64,000 nucleotides of DNA from Caldilineaceae bacterium (GTDB taxonomy: Bacteria > Chloroflexota > Anaerolineae > Caldilineales > Caldilineaceae): positions 62,001-126,000 of the forward strand of contig JAJDTL010000030.1 of the NCBI GenBank assembly GCA_022827195.1. Direction: 5' to 3'. The translations under genes and the position numbers were made by a program. The notes under the pieces are model-generated. The model ran no database searches and was not told the DNA's origin. It worked only from the letters and a program-made list of their open reading frames with translations. Below, piece by piece: positions 1 to 9,047 of this stretch; positions within the stretch are counted from its first letter, which is position 1; every line of letters starts with the position of its first letter.

Positions 1-78
1 AGCCCACTCCTTGTGTGGGAATCGTCTGGTGGGAACTCATGTCGGCGGTGGCAGCGATCATGAACCGGCTGTGGCCGA

Positions 79-99
79 GGGCAGGAACAAGGCCTGCCC
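79..99. repeat. Small inverted repeat, GGGCAGG / CCTGCCC
   Basis: A 7-bp perfect inverted repeat (79-85 against 93-99) with a 7-base loop. A related phrase recurs near 325-343, where CCTGC and GCAGG can also pair. It may be a REP-like intergenic element; only two imperfect copies are visible in this window. Confidence 0.4.
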
Positions 100-209
100 C
101 TACTGCGACCGCAGCACCGGCTGATCGGGGTACGGCGTGCCTGGCCGCCCGTTGCGCAGGGCTCCAACTGATCCTACAACTGACTGCTGGAGAGGTGTCA
201 GGGGGGCGT

Positions 210-230
210 TGCGGGGGGAGTCCCCCCGCA
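210..230. repeat. Strong G/C hairpin downstream of the sulfatase gene
   Basis: TGCGGGGGG (210-218) pairs perfectly with CCCCCCGCA (222-230) around a 3-base loop. It lies 134 bases past the minus-strand sulfatase stop. There is no T-run on either side, so it is not a standard intrinsic terminator, though it could still stabilise a 3' end. Confidence 0.45.
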
Positions 231-364
231 CAAGGGAGGGCCGCAGGCCCGACCGTCAAACGGCCGTGGTCGGTTGCCAGTGGCCGGTGGCTGGGAACAG
301 CGGGGAACGGTGGGTCGGTCGATACAAGGCCTGCCTCTATGCAGGTTTGCGTTTAACCTGTTAC

Positions 365-1783
365 CTATCGCCGCCATAACCCCGCCGCGGTCGGATGATC
401 GTACGGTTTATCGCCGACGCTGGCCTGCAATCGGTGGAGCTCGGCCGTGAGGTTTTCGGCGACTTGGGCGTACTTGGGGTCGTGGTAGACGCTGTTGAGC
501 TCATAGGGGTCGGTCTTGAGGTCGAAGAGCTCCCACTCGGGCTCTTTGCGGTCGTCAATGGCGCCCGGCTGGTCGAGGGCGTCGGCGTAGTAGTAGATGA
601 GCTTGTAGCGCAGCGTGCGGACGCCGTAGTGGGCGTAGACGTGGTGGTCGGCGAGGTGCATCCAGTAGCGGTAGTACATCGAGGTCTGCCAGCCGACGGG
701 CCTGTGGCCGGCCAGGATCGGGCGGAAGCTGCTGCCCTGGAACTGGTCGGGGATCTCGACGCCGGCGTAGTCGAGCAGGGTAGGCGTGAAATCGACGTTC
801 AGGACCATGTCGTTGTTGACCCCGCCGGGCTGGACCGCACGCGGGTAGCGGATGAGCAACGGCATGCGCAGCGATTCCTCGTACATAAAGCGCTTGTCGT
901 ACCAGCCGTGGTCGCCGAGGAAAAAGCCCTGGTCGGAGGTGTAGACGACGATCGTGTTGTCGGCGAGCCCCTCTTCGTCAAGGTAGTCGAGCAGGCGGCC
1001 GACGTTGTCGTCGATCGAGGCGACGCAGCGCAGGTAGTCCTTGATGTAGCGCTGGTACTTCCACCTCTTCTCCTGGGTGGGCGTCAACCGCCTGGGCGTC
1101 GGCTGTTTGAGGTCGGTGAGCGTCATGTCACGGTCAATGCGCATTGCCGCGGCGGCCGCGGCCGAAGCGCGGTTGCGGTAGTCGTCGTCGAAGGTTTCGG
1201 GGTACGGGATCTCCTCGTCCTCATACATGAGCGCGTGCTTGTCGTCCGGCTCCCAGGGGCGGTGGGGCGCCTTGTGGTGGCACATGAGGAAGAAGGGGCG
1301 TTCCGGGTCGCGCGCGCGCAGCCAGTCGAGCGAGAAGTCGGTGATGAGGTCGGTCGTATAGCCGGCGAAGGTCTTCCGCTGGCCCATTTCGATCATTTCC
1401 GGGTCGTGGTACAGGCCCTGGCCGGGCAGCACGTTCCAGTAGTCGAAGCCGGTCGGGTCGTTGACGCCGCCGTGGCCAAGGTGCCATTTGCCGATCATGG
1501 CGGTCTGGTATCCCGCCTCCTGCAGCAGCTTGGGCATGGTGACCTGGCGCCCGTCGAGTTTTGAGGCGAGCGTGGTGACGCCGTTAACGTGGTTGTAGGT
1601 GCCGGTGAGGATGACGGCGCGGCTGGGCGTGCAGATCGAGTTGGTGCAGAAACAGTTGTTGAAGCGCATGCCGCCCTCGGCGATGCGGTCAATGTGAGGG
1701 GTTGTGTTGATGCGGCTGCCGTAGCTGCCGATGGCGTGCGACGCGTGGTCGTCGGACATGATGAAGAGGATGTTGGGGCGCAT
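365..1783 (-). CDS. Sulfatase (arylsulfatase-type, formylglycine-dependent)
   Basis: The 472-residue protein belongs to the alkaline-phosphatase-like sulfatase family, which hydrolyses sulfate esters, usually on carbohydrates. The N-terminus [10 protein letters not shown] carries the first metal-binding aspartates. CTPSRA at Cys51 is the C-x-P-S-R signature whose cysteine an activating enzyme converts to formylglycine. The sulfatase signature GKWHLGHGG lies near residue 97, and [15 protein letters not shown] near 280 supplies further metal ligands. No signal peptide is visible, so a cytoplasmic site is likely. The start has a GAGAG just upstream. Substrate cannot be read from sequence. A distant second sulfatase lies at 34459-35814. 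Nearby hydrolase and oxygenase genes suggest a catabolic neighbourhood. Confidence 0.93.
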   Translation of the reverse strand: MRPNILFIMSDDHASHAIGSYGSRINTTPHIDRIAEGGMRFNNCFCTNSICTPSRAVILTGTYNHVNGVTTLASKLDGRQVTMPKLLQEAGYQTAMIGKWHLGHGGVNDPTGFDYWNVLPGQGLYHDPEMIEMGQRKTFAGYTTDLITDFSLDWLRARDPERPFFLMCHHKAPHRPWEPDDKHALMYEDEEIPYPETFDDDYRNRASAAAAAAMRIDRDMTLTDLKQPTPRRLTPTQEKRWKYQRYIKDYLRCVASIDDNVGRLLDYLDEEGLADNTIVVYTSDQGFFLGDHGWYDKRFMYEESLRMPLLIRYPRAVQPGGVNNDMVLNVDFTPTLLDYAGVEIPDQFQGSSFRPILAGHRPVGWQTSMYYRYWMHLADHHVYAHYGVRTLRYKLIYYYADALDQPGAIDDRKEPEWELFDLKTDPYELNSVYHDPKYAQVAENLTAELHRLQASVGDKPYDHPTAAGLWRR

Positions 1784-2028
1784 GGCTCTCTAGTTTCTAG
1801 TTTCTGGTTTTGAGTTATTAGTTGCTCGAAAGTCGTTGGGGGCGCTCTTGGGCCGGTGCGGTTATTTTACAGTTTTTGGTGGAAGGATTCCAGTCGGGCG
1901 GAGAGTTGATGGGCTTGCGATTGACGCCGGTTTCGGTTAGTTTGGGCTGAAGTCGCGCCCTGGCCGGCGGCGGAGGATTCCCCTGCCCAGCAGATTCAAT
2001 AGAACGATCGAGATCCGGGAGGGGAGCA
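1784..2028. other. Divergent intergenic region between sulfatase and Dabb genes
   Basis: About 245 bases separate the two divergent genes. The sulfatase side has an imperfect tandem repeat of ctagttt (about 1790-1815) and an A/T-rich patch near 1860 that could hold a -10 box, but I see no convincing -35. The Dabb side carries a strong GGAGGGGAG ribosome site just before 2029. Confidence 0.4.
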
Positions 2029-2346
2029 ATGTCTGAAGAACAGGTGCTGCGTCACGTGGTGCTGCTGCAGTTCAAAGAGGGGACGTCCGAGGAAGAGATT
2101 CGTGAGATCGAGGAGGTGTTTTTGGCGCTGAAGGGGAAGTTCGAGGAGATCCAGGCGTTCGAATGGGGGACGGATGTGAGCGTCGAAGGCCTGTCGCAGG
2201 GATACACGCACTGCTATCTGCTCACCTTTGCGAGCGAGGCGGACCGCGACGCCTATCTTCCTCATCCGGACCACGTGGCGCTGGCCGACCTGGTGACTCC
2301 TCACGTGGAGAAGGTGGTCGTGGTGGACTATTGGAGGCGTTTGTAG
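2029..2346 (+). CDS. Dabb (stress-responsive alpha/beta barrel) family protein
   Basis: A 105-residue protein with the hallmark start LRHVVLLQFKEG and the downstream pattern Y-L-HPDHVALADLV near residues 80-95, typical of the dimeric ferredoxin-like Dabb fold. Members are small cytoplasmic proteins of mostly unknown function; a few act on reactive small molecules or as polyketide cyclases. The gene has a very strong ribosome site (GGGAGGGGAG) 3 bases before the ATG. It stands alone on the plus strand and converges with the hydrolase gene that follows. Its exact substrate is unknown. Confidence 0.88.
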   Translation: MSEEQVLRHVVLLQFKEGTSEEEIREIEEVFLALKGKFEEIQAFEWGTDVSVEGLSQGYTHCYLLTFASEADRDAYLPHPDHVALADLVTPHVEKVVVVDYWRRL

Positions 2347-2466
2347 TTTTCAGTATCCAAGGTTGGAACTGCTGGGCGGATACGTGTTCAGGAGCAACAG
2401 TCTCCCGTCCGCATTCATTGCGCACGAAGGCCGGCAAAGTAGGGCTGGCCGGTCCCCCGTTTGGGT

Positions 2467-4497
2467 CTACTCCGCAGCAATCTCCACCATCCGGTGCCCC
2501 ACAATTGCCGGCACGCTAAAGTTGACGCGGCCACCCTCGGTCGCAAAACCAAGGGTCTCCCCATCAGGAACGCAGCGCACGGTCGAGACGGACGCGGGCA
2601 GGCGCAGGCTGAGCTCGACGTCGTACACGGGGATCACATCCTCGATGACGTCGAAGTCATGGCCGCGTCGTTCAGGGATGTAGTGCAGCAGGTGGAGGAC
2701 CCAGCGGTCCCCGGCCGCCTGCCGGTTGATCGAGGTCACCAGGCTGCTGGGGCCGCTGTGGCGCAGCAGCGGGTCTGTCATAAGGAGGTCGAGCGCGTTG
2801 AGGAGGAGCTGTTTGCACCAGCGCGGCGCGTTGCGGTGGTACTGGCGAAAGATGGGGTGGGAGAAGTGGATGAGGTCGCCGGCGCGGGTGGCGGCGGGTC
2901 CGGCAGACCGGCCGCTGGAGGGTGTCTGGCGGTGGGAGCAGAAATGCTGCCAGGTGCGGTCGAAGTAGGCGGGGGCAAGCCTGGCGAGAATCTCAGTGCC
3001 AGGGCCGGCCGCGATCTCGAGGCCGCGCATGTAGAGGACGTACTCGGTTTCGCGTAGTCCGCGGGCGAGGGTCTTTTCGGCGCGCAGGTAGTCGACATAG
3101 TTGCCCTTTGGGTAGTTGCGGCCGCGCACCGGATTGCCCTGGCAGTCGGCGACGCCCTCGCTGGTCTTGCAAATACCCCATTGGGGTAGGGCGAAGTCGG
3201 ACTTGTCCGGTGTGAGACCCGACTCGAAGGAAGCAATCAGCTTGCCGCCGCCGTCCAGGTAGGCGGCAGTTTTGCGCGCGAGGCCATCGTCCAAGAGGAC
3301 GGCGTCGGGCAGGATGAGGACGCGGTAGGGCGTGAAGTCGCTGCGGCTGTCGACAATGTCGAACTGGTGGCCGCTCTCCTGCAGCATGCGCACGGCGGCG
3401 ATGGTCTCCGGGGTGAGGCGCTCGCCGCTGAACACTTCAAGCGTGAAGAGGCCGATGTCGGTCAAAGGCTGTGCGCCGCGGCACCAGGGCTCTTTGGCTG
3501 CGACCTGGGCGTAAACGGGGCCGATGAGGTCATGGGTGGCCTGGTCGAGGCGGCCGGTGGGGTGGAGCTGGTCGCCGATTGAGCACTTTGCGTTGAGCGC
3601 GAGCATCTGGAAGCACTCGAACTGGAGCGCGGCCTCGTTCTTGTACGAATGAAAGTCGCCCCAGGAGGTGTGAAACTTGCCGGTCATGCCGAGGCAGTCG
3701 TGGCCTGTATTGCGCGCGTAGCGCTGCGAAAGCGGGAAATGCATGTAGCCCCAGCCGCCGGAGGGCAGCGATTCGAGCTCCCAGTGGCTGTAGGCCTCGC
3801 CGGTTGCGGCCTGGCGCGGACCGACGTGGCCGGAGTTGTAGAAAATGGTGCAATCGGCGCTGTGGGCCCGGACGTGGGCGGACAAGTCCCGCTTGAAGCG
3901 GTCGATAACCCGCTGTCCGAAGGTGCGTCGCTGCTCGTCGCAAGAGGCGTCGATGCCCTGGGCCAGCATCTCGCGGCGGCAGGTGGCGCATGAGCAGTCC
4001 TGGTCCTGGACGATGTCGAAGAAGAGGCCATCGATTGCTGGCAGGTTTGCGAACATATCGTCCACATGGGCATTGAGGAGGTTGACGTAGGGCGAATTCA
4101 GGCACAATTTCGCATAGAAACCGTCTTCGTAGGGTTTCTGGCCCTGGATCGCGCCGTCGGGGGCGACCTGCAGCCACTGAGGTTCATGCTGGGCGGTGTA
4201 GTAGTCCCACTGGACGGTGGTATAGATTGGCACGCGGATGTCGCGTGCGTGGGCGGCCTCGATCTGGTCGGCGAGCAGGTTGCGCGCCAGGTGAGGATGG
4301 CGTCGTTCGGGGTGGGCCTGCGTGTCGTAGTAGATCATGCCGTGGTGGCAGCGGGCGAAGCAGGTGATGGAGTCGACGTGCGCGTCTGTGAGCATCTCGG
4401 CCCATGCGGCGGGGTCGATTTCGGCGCCGATCCCGCTGATCTTTTCGCTGGTGTGGAAGTCGAGGTGGACCTGGCGGAAACGGAGGAAATCTTGCAT
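2467..4497 (-). CDS. Glycoside hydrolase-like protein (GH42/GH29-related, beta-galactosidase trimerisation type)
   Basis: The 676-residue protein begins MQDFLRFRQVHLDFHTSE, typical of a hypothetical glycosyl hydrolase TIM barrel (about residues 1-330). DGLFFDIV near residue 165 precedes a CSCATCRREM cysteine cluster common in this group. Residues about 350-470 read as the Rossmann-like beta-galactosidase trimerisation domain (PYRVLILPDAVLLDDG), and the C-terminus is beta-rich. The longest frame extends upstream to 4770, but that extension is Ser/Arg-rich and overlaps the PhyH gene, so I chose the ATG at 4497. It lies 85 bases after the PhyH gene on the same strand and may be co-transcribed. 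It probably acts on fucosylated or galactosylated glycans; the substrate is not determinable. Confidence 0.8.
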   Translation of the reverse strand: MQDFLRFRQVHLDFHTSEKISGIGAEIDPAAWAEMLTDAHVDSITCFARCHHGMIYYDTQAHPERRHPHLARNLLADQIEAAHARDIRVPIYTTVQWDYYTAQHEPQWLQVAPDGAIQGQKPYEDGFYAKLCLNSPYVNLLNAHVDDMFANLPAIDGLFFDIVQDQDCSCATCRREMLAQGIDASCDEQRRTFGQRVIDRFKRDLSAHVRAHSADCTIFYNSGHVGPRQAATGEAYSHWELESLPSGGWGYMHFPLSQRYARNTGHDCLGMTGKFHTSWGDFHSYKNEAALQFECFQMLALNAKCSIGDQLHPTGRLDQATHDLIGPVYAQVAAKEPWCRGAQPLTDIGLFTLEVFSGERLTPETIAAVRMLQESGHQFDIVDSRSDFTPYRVLILPDAVLLDDGLARKTAAYLDGGGKLIASFESGLTPDKSDFALPQWGICKTSEGVADCQGNPVRGRNYPKGNYVDYLRAEKTLARGLRETEYVLYMRGLEIAAGPGTEILARLAPAYFDRTWQHFCSHRQTPSSGRSAGPAATRAGDLIHFSHPIFRQYHRNAPRWCKQLLLNALDLLMTDPLLRHSGPSSLVTSINRQAAGDRWVLHLLHYIPERRGHDFDVIEDVIPVYDVELSLRLPASVSTVRCVPDGETLGFATEGGRVNFSVPAIVGHRMVEIAAE

Positions 4498-4582
4498 TGG
4501 GTTGGTCGCTCCAGTGGGTTGGGTGGCGAGCGGAAAAGAGGGAGAGGTCCTGCGCCGGGTCACATGTTTCGCGTATTTGGGT

Positions 4583-5416
4583 TCAGCGCGGGTCCCAGCA
4601 ACCTTCGCTGTAGGCCTCGCGCTTGAACAGCTTCTTGCGCTGCGGACCGGCGCGGGCGATCCACTCGGGTGGGATCTCCTGCGTGTAGCGGTGGGGTGGA
4701 CCGGCCTCTTTGAAGATGTCGATGTTGAAGAAGCGGTAGGGCTGCTTTGAGTCCGCCGGCTTGGGTTCAACGGCGTGGAAGATGCGGGCGTTGATGTATA
4801 CCATGCTGCCGGGCGGCAGTTCGAGGCGCTTCTCCTCTAGCGGGCGTCCGGCCTCTGCGTCGAGCTCGCCGGCGAGCATCCTTTCGGGTGTCGCGTCCTG
4901 GGTAGGCGCGACCTTATGGCTGCCGGCGATCACCTTGAGGTTGCGGTCGCCGAGAGAAAAGCCGTTGAGGTAGTAAAGGACCTGGATGTAATACTTGTCG
5001 CGTTCGGCAAGGTTGACGGGATTCTCGTGCCGCCAGTGGTGGTGGTCCTGATGGTAGCGCAGGGGCGGGGCGCCGCGCGGCGCGATATTGAGCGCGGAGT
5101 GGCAGAAGTGGTAGTCGTCGCCGATGGTGGCCTGCAGGAGGGCGGTGATGAAGGGGTCGTCGATCAGCCGGTCTGCATAGGGGCCGCGGTCGTTCCAGGG
5201 GCGGATGAAGTAAGGCTTTTGTTCGGCGGCGCCGGTCTTCAGCTGTTGGATGTAGGCGCGCACGTGGTCGAGCTCTTCGATCTCGTCGATCAGAGCTTCC
5301 CTGGCCCCGTCGGTGAAGACGTCTGGATAGGCGATGTAGCCGTCGTTGTGGAAGGCCTCGATGTCGGCTTGGGAGGGGCCGGGAATGCGAAAGAGCGCGC
5401 GCATGTGAGTGGTCAT
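4583..5416 (-). CDS. Phytanoyl-CoA dioxygenase (PhyH) family oxygenase
   Basis: A 277-residue Fe(II)/2-oxoglutarate-dependent oxygenase. The facial triad is readable: H-x-D in RYHQDHHHW near residue 130 and the distal His in NARIFHAVEP near 220, followed by the Arg of PYRFFNIDIF that would bind 2-oxoglutarate. The N-terminus (ADIEAFHNDGYIAYPDVF) is the standard PhyH opening. The frame is open for 116 further codons upstream, but those encode a PIN-domain remnant; the ATG at 5416 has an AGAGGT ribosome site 6-8 bases upstream and matches the family length. The natural substrate is unknown. Such enzymes hydroxylate lipids or diverse small metabolites. Confidence 0.85.
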   Translation of the reverse strand: MTTHMRALFRIPGPSQADIEAFHNDGYIAYPDVFTDGAREALIDEIEELDHVRAYIQQLKTGAAEQKPYFIRPWNDRGPYADRLIDDPFITALLQATIGDDYHFCHSALNIAPRGAPPLRYHQDHHHWRHENPVNLAERDKYYIQVLYYLNGFSLGDRNLKVIAGSHKVAPTQDATPERMLAGELDAEAGRPLEEKRLELPPGSMVYINARIFHAVEPKPADSKQPYRFFNIDIFKEAGPPHRYTQEIPPEWIARAGPQRKKLFKREAYSEGCWDPR

Positions 5417-5764
5417 AAGTGGACCTCTATGTGGGAGATCAGTAGCGTCCAGTTGGGGCTTATGTAAAACGACGGGCAAGCCCTCTAGCCGGCAAAAGTC
5501 GTAATTATTGGTTATGAAGAGCGTAAATTGCGCTAGAATGGCTGCCGCGGCGTGCAGTGCGTCGGGAGTCTTCAGCCCCGTCGTGGCGCGTAGGCCAGCC
5601 GCGTCCTCCCACAACTGGCGGGTTTCTGGGATCGATGTGACTTCCTCTGCAGTCTTGAAGAGACGCTGACCGGGCGCCTCGCTTAGGATATCCTCTGCGG
5701 ACCGCTGCTCTGCCGTCGGCGAACCGAGGATCACCACCTTGACGGACTCTCTTACGGGAAGTTG
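5417..5764 (-). pseudogene. Truncated PIN-domain (VapC-like) remnant, in frame with the PhyH gene
   Basis: The 116 codons upstream of the PhyH start read as the C-terminal two-thirds of a PIN ribonuclease: GLKTPDALHAAAAI carries a conserved acidic residue and FITNNYDFCRLEGLPVV matches the TNDxDF strand and final beta strand. The N-terminal portion with the first catalytic Asp and the following Glu is absent; an in-frame TAG at 5765-5767 ends the frame, and no missing part is visible in the neighbouring frames. There is no stop between this remnant and PhyH, so a GTG at 5737 could in principle start a 384-residue fusion. A decayed toxin gene whose stop was lost is the simplest reading. Confidence 0.6.
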
Positions 5765-6086
5765 CTAACCGATTTTTTCGATCCTGCCTCCCGGCAGCAC
5801 TGTCGTGGTATTGTGCAGCGGATTTTGCACTGTCGTTTTCCCTCTCTGTGGTTGGCAATCTTGGTGTCGCGCTGCCAGTCTGTCCTCCCGATGATGCAAG
5901 TCAGTATATGGCAGGTAGGGAAGTGCAGGCAAGGTTTCTGGAAAAGCGGGGCTGTCAACCCCTGCCGGGCGGACGAGACGCGTTCGTCAGCAGGCCATCC
6001 GTTCAAGTTGCAGGACTTACAATTGCTAAGCGGTCGCGCAAGAACTAAACTTCAATGAGGCACTTGCCACCACGGAGGAGAACTCG
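5765..6086. other. Divergent intergenic region, no gene seen
   Basis: Roughly 320 bases between the PIN remnant and the acyl-CoA dehydrogenase gene. Short frames exist on both strands but none resembles a protein. The right end holds the GGAGGAG ribosome site of the dehydrogenase. No clear sigma-70 promoter could be picked. Confidence 0.4.
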
Positions 6087-7259
6087 ATGTCAACTCCATT
6101 ATACGATCCCTTTGACTTCGACGGCCTGCTAACACCTGAGCAGCGAGCGCTGCGCGGCCAAGTGCGCGACTTCATGGAGACCGCCGTCAAGCCGGCGATC
6201 AACGACTATTGGGAGCGGGCCGAAATCGCGCTCGATCTCGCGCTCGGCCTTGGGAAGCTGCCGATTATGGGCGGTACGATGCAGGGCCACGGCTGCGCCG
6301 GGCTGGACAGCGTCAGCGACGGGCTGGTCAAGTACGAGGTCTGTCGCGTCGACGGCTCGATCAGCACCATCTTCGGCGTGCACTCGGGGCTGGCGATGGG
6401 GTCGATCGGCCTGCTGGGCTCGAAGGAACAGCAGGAGCGCTGGCTGCCGGCGATGGCGCGCATGGTACGGCTGGGCGCGTTCGCTTTGACCGAGCCGGAA
6501 CGCGGCTCGGACGCGGCGCATGTGCTGACGACAGCCCGACAGGTTGGTCAGCACTATGTCCTGAACGGCCGCAAGCGCTGGATCGGCAACGGCACGATCG
6601 CCGACCTGATCATCGTTTGGGCGCGCGACGAGGGCGGGCGCTTCGGCGGATTCGTGCTGGAGGACCCGGCGCAGCTGCCCGGTTTCACGGCGACGGCGAT
6701 GACGGGCAAGATCTCGAAACGGGCGGTGCACCAGGCGGAGATCACGTTGGACGAGGTGCATGTGCCGGTGGCGAACCGGCTGGCAAACTGCAACAGCTTT
6801 CGCGACCTGGCGCGCGTGCTGGCGCTTGGACGCGCGGGCGTGGCCTGGGAGGCGGTCGGGCTGGCCGCGGGCTGTTACGAGATTGCGCTCGACTACGCCT
6901 GCCGGCGGGAGCAGTTCGGCAAGCCGATCGCCTCCTTCCAGCTGGTGCAGGCCAAGCTGGTCGAGATGGCGGCCGACCTGGCGCAATCGCAGCTGATGGT
7001 CTGGCGGCTGGCCGAATTGATGGAGGCTGGAACCGAGACCGCGGGTCAGCTTTCGCTGGCGAAGCAGAGCTGTGCGGCCAAGGCGCGGCGCGCGGCGGCC
7101 CTGGCGCGCGAGATCCTCGGAGCCAACGGAATTCTCCTCGATCACCACGCGGCGCGCCTCTTCACCGATGTCGAGGCGACCTACACATACGAGGGCACGA
7201 ACGAGATCAACCTCCTGATCGCAGGAAGGGAACTGACCGGCATCGGCGCCTTTGTTTGA
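6087..7259 (+). CDS. Acyl-CoA dehydrogenase (glutaryl-CoA dehydrogenase-like)
   Basis: A 390-residue FAD enzyme catalysing alpha,beta-dehydrogenation of an acyl-CoA. FALTEPERGSDAAH near residue 135 is the acyl-CoA dehydrogenase signature 1; CRREQFGKPIASFQLVQ near 275 is signature 2. TYEGTNEINLLIAGRELTG near 368 holds the catalytic glutamate in the position used by the glutaryl-CoA and isovaleryl groups. The N-terminus DPFDFDGLLTPEQRALR resembles glutaryl-CoA dehydrogenases, but a decarboxylating activity cannot be confirmed from sequence. The ribosome site GGAGGAG lies 6 bases before the ATG. The acyl-CoA ligase follows on the same strand behind its own promoter. Confidence 0.92.
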   Translation: MSTPLYDPFDFDGLLTPEQRALRGQVRDFMETAVKPAINDYWERAEIALDLALGLGKLPIMGGTMQGHGCAGLDSVSDGLVKYEVCRVDGSISTIFGVHSGLAMGSIGLLGSKEQQERWLPAMARMVRLGAFALTEPERGSDAAHVLTTARQVGQHYVLNGRKRWIGNGTIADLIIVWARDEGGRFGGFVLEDPAQLPGFTATAMTGKISKRAVHQAEITLDEVHVPVANRLANCNSFRDLARVLALGRAGVAWEAVGLAAGCYEIALDYACRREQFGKPIASFQLVQAKLVEMAADLAQSQLMVWRLAELMEAGTETAGQLSLAKQSCAAKARRAAALAREILGANGILLDHHAARLFTDVEATYTYEGTNEINLLIAGRELTGIGAFV

Positions 7260-7293
7260 CCTGAGCGGCGATGAAAGCACAATTCGCCTCTTG

Positions 7294-7322
7294 TTGACCG
7301 TTCCGCTGGCAGGTACTACAAT
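7294..7322 (+). promoter_or_regulatory. Sigma-70-type promoter for the acyl-CoA ligase gene
   Basis: TTGACC (7294-7299), a 17-base spacer and TACAAT (7317-7322) make a near-consensus promoter. Transcription would begin near 7329, about 57 bases before the ligase start. It gives the ligase independent expression from the upstream dehydrogenase. Confidence 0.65.
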
Positions 7323-7385
7323 CCTCCCACGGCCCCTGCGCCGCTCTCCCTCAAGCTGAACCGCCAGACGAAAAGGAGCCGCCGC

Positions 7386-9011
7386 ATGCTGTCCGGCCTG
7401 ATGATGGACTACCCGCTCACGATTGACCGCATCCTCGAGCACGGCAACCGCCTCTACCCGTACAAGCGCATCAAGACCAAACTGCCCGACGGCGCAATGC
7501 ACGTATACACCTACCGCGACCTCTACCGGCGGGTGAAACGGCTGTGCAACGCGCTGGAGGGGCTGGGCGTGGAGCCGGGCGACCGCGTCGGTACCTTCGC
7601 TTGGAACAATTTCCAGCATCTGGAGCTCTACTTCGGCGCGCCGGGCGCGGGCGCGGTCGTGCACACCTTGAACATTCGGCTGTTCCCAGGTCAACTGGCC
7701 TATATTATCAACCACGCCGAGGACAAGGTAATCATTGTCGACGCCACCTTGCTGCCGCTGATTGAAAAGTTGGCCGGCGACATCAAGGGCGTGGAGCACT
7801 TCGTGCTCTTCAACGAGCCGACGCAGGGCGCAGCGGCGAATCTTCCCGGCGAAGTCCACAGCTACGAGTCGCTGATGGCCGCGGCCGATGAGGATTACAG
7901 CTGGCGCGTCGAGGACGAGAACCAGGCGATGGGGCTCTGCTATACGAGCGGTACGACCGGCCATCCCAAGGGCGCACTCTACAGCCACCGCTCGATGTAC
8001 CTGCACACAATCGGCGCGTGCCAGGCCGCGGCGGTCGGCCTGACCGAGAACGACGTGACGATGCCGGTCGTGCCGCAGTTTCACGCCATGGCCTGGGGCC
8101 TCCCCTACGCGGCGATCAACGTCGGCTCGGGGCTGGTCATGCCCGGCCCGCACATGCAGCCGGCTGCCCTGGCCGAGCTGATCGAAGAGGAGCGGGTCAC
8201 AGTCGCGGCGGGCGTGCCCACCATCTGGAACGGGTTATACCACGACCTGCGGCAGAAGCGGCGAGATATCTCCTGCATCCGGTCACTGGTCGTAGGCGGC
8301 TCGGCGATGCCGCGCAGCCTGATCGAGGCGTACGAAAGGGAGCTGGGCGTGAACGTCGTCCACGCCTGGGGCATGACGGAGATGTCGCCGTTGGGCACAG
8401 TGTCGAAGCTGCTGACGCGCCACCAAGGCCTGCCGCAGGACCAGCAGTGGGACGTCAAGGCGCGCCAGGGCTATCCGATCTCAGGGGTCGAGATGCGGAT
8501 CGTCAACGAAGCGGGCGAGGAACTGCCCTGGGACGGCTCGACGATGGGGGAGCTGCAGGTGCGCGGGCCGTGGGTGGCGCGCGACTACTTCAAGCTGGAC
8601 GGCAGCAGCGACAGCTTCACCGAGGACGGTTGGTTTCGCACCGGCGACGTCGTCACGATCACGCGCGAGGGATTCATGACGATCACCGACCGCACCAAGG
8701 ACCTGGTCAGGAGCGGCGGCGAATGGATCTCGTCGGTCGAATTGGAGAATCTGTTGATGGCGCATCCCGCTGTGCTGGAGGCGGCCGTGATCGCGGTGCC
8801 GCACGAGCGCTGGAACGAGCGCCCGCTGGCGGTCGTTGTGCCGACGGACGCTGAGGAGCCGCCGAAGGCGTCGGAGTTGCAGGCGTTTCTCGAACCCCGA
8901 ATCGCTAAGTGGTGGATGCCCGACGACTTCGTCTTCATCGAAGAGCTGCCGAAGACCGGGACGGGCAAGTTTGACAAGAAGGTCCTGCGCCAGCAGTTCG
9001 CCGGCGGCTGA
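7386..9011 (+). CDS. Medium/long-chain acyl-CoA ligase (AMP-forming, AlkK-type)
   Basis: A 541-residue adenylate-forming enzyme that activates a carboxylic acid with ATP and joins it to CoA. The N-terminus [18 protein letters not shown] is the usual opening of AlkK-like fatty-acyl-CoA synthetases. [11 protein letters not shown] near residue 186 is the AMP-binding P-loop. [12 protein letters not shown] near 328 is the A5 motif, [11 protein letters not shown] near 417 is A7/A8, and [13 protein letters not shown] near the C-terminus holds the catalytic lysine. AAGGAG precedes the ATG. With the upstream acyl-CoA dehydrogenase it makes a small fatty- or aromatic-acid activation and oxidation module. 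Chain length specificity is not readable. Confidence 0.93.
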   Translation: MLSGLMMDYPLTIDRILEHGNRLYPYKRIKTKLPDGAMHVYTYRDLYRRVKRLCNALEGLGVEPGDRVGTFAWNNFQHLELYFGAPGAGAVVHTLNIRLFPGQLAYIINHAEDKVIIVDATLLPLIEKLAGDIKGVEHFVLFNEPTQGAAANLPGEVHSYESLMAAADEDYSWRVEDENQAMGLCYTSGTTGHPKGALYSHRSMYLHTIGACQAAAVGLTENDVTMPVVPQFHAMAWGLPYAAINVGSGLVMPGPHMQPAALAELIEEERVTVAAGVPTIWNGLYHDLRQKRRDISCIRSLVVGGSAMPRSLIEAYERELGVNVVHAWGMTEMSPLGTVSKLLTRHQGLPQDQQWDVKARQGYPISGVEMRIVNEAGEELPWDGSTMGELQVRGPWVARDYFKLDGSSDSFTEDGWFRTGDVVTITREGFMTITDRTKDLVRSGGEWISSVELENLLMAHPAVLEAAVIAVPHERWNERPLAVVVPTDAEEPPKASELQAFLEPRIAKWWMPDDFVFIEELPKTGTGKFDKKVLRQQFAGG

Positions 9012-9047
9012 CCGGTGTTGCCGGGTTGACCCGACGGGACCGGTCAG
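9008..9047. terminator. Inverted repeat spanning two convergent stop codons
   Basis: CTGACCGGT (9008-9016) and ACCGGTCAG (9039-9047) are perfect 9-bp complements. The loop contains a second small stem, CGGGT-TG-ACCCG. The stop codon of the acyl-CoA ligase (9009-9011) and that of the minus-strand isomerase gene (9044-9046) both fall inside the arms. No T-run follows, so a bidirectional factor-independent terminator is only a possibility. Confidence 0.45.

Larger units (their letters stand above)
1..364. other. Intergenic left edge, no gene recognised
   Basis: No open frame here has codon character or a recognisable domain; the two overlapping plus-strand frames are short, Arg/Pro/Gly-rich and look like chance frames in GC-rich DNA. 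The stretch carries two hairpin-forming inverted repeats, listed separately, and two copies of the phrase acaaggcctgcc (about 88 and 325), which suggests degenerate dispersed intergenic repeats. Confidence 0.5.

Noticed and set aside
15-356. 113-codon plus-strand ORF at the left edge
   Set aside because: Its translation follows intergenic hairpins and repeated phrases; no domain or codon pattern of a gene.
395-1564. 389-codon plus-strand open frame
   Set aside because: Antisense to the sulfatase gene; Val/Gly/Asp-rich with no recognisable fold.
6129-8153. 674-codon minus-strand open frame
   Set aside because: It lies antisense to the acyl-CoA dehydrogenase and ligase genes, whose motifs are unmistakable. 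High GC keeps opposite frames open; its residues are rich in Arg, His and Gln with no domain.
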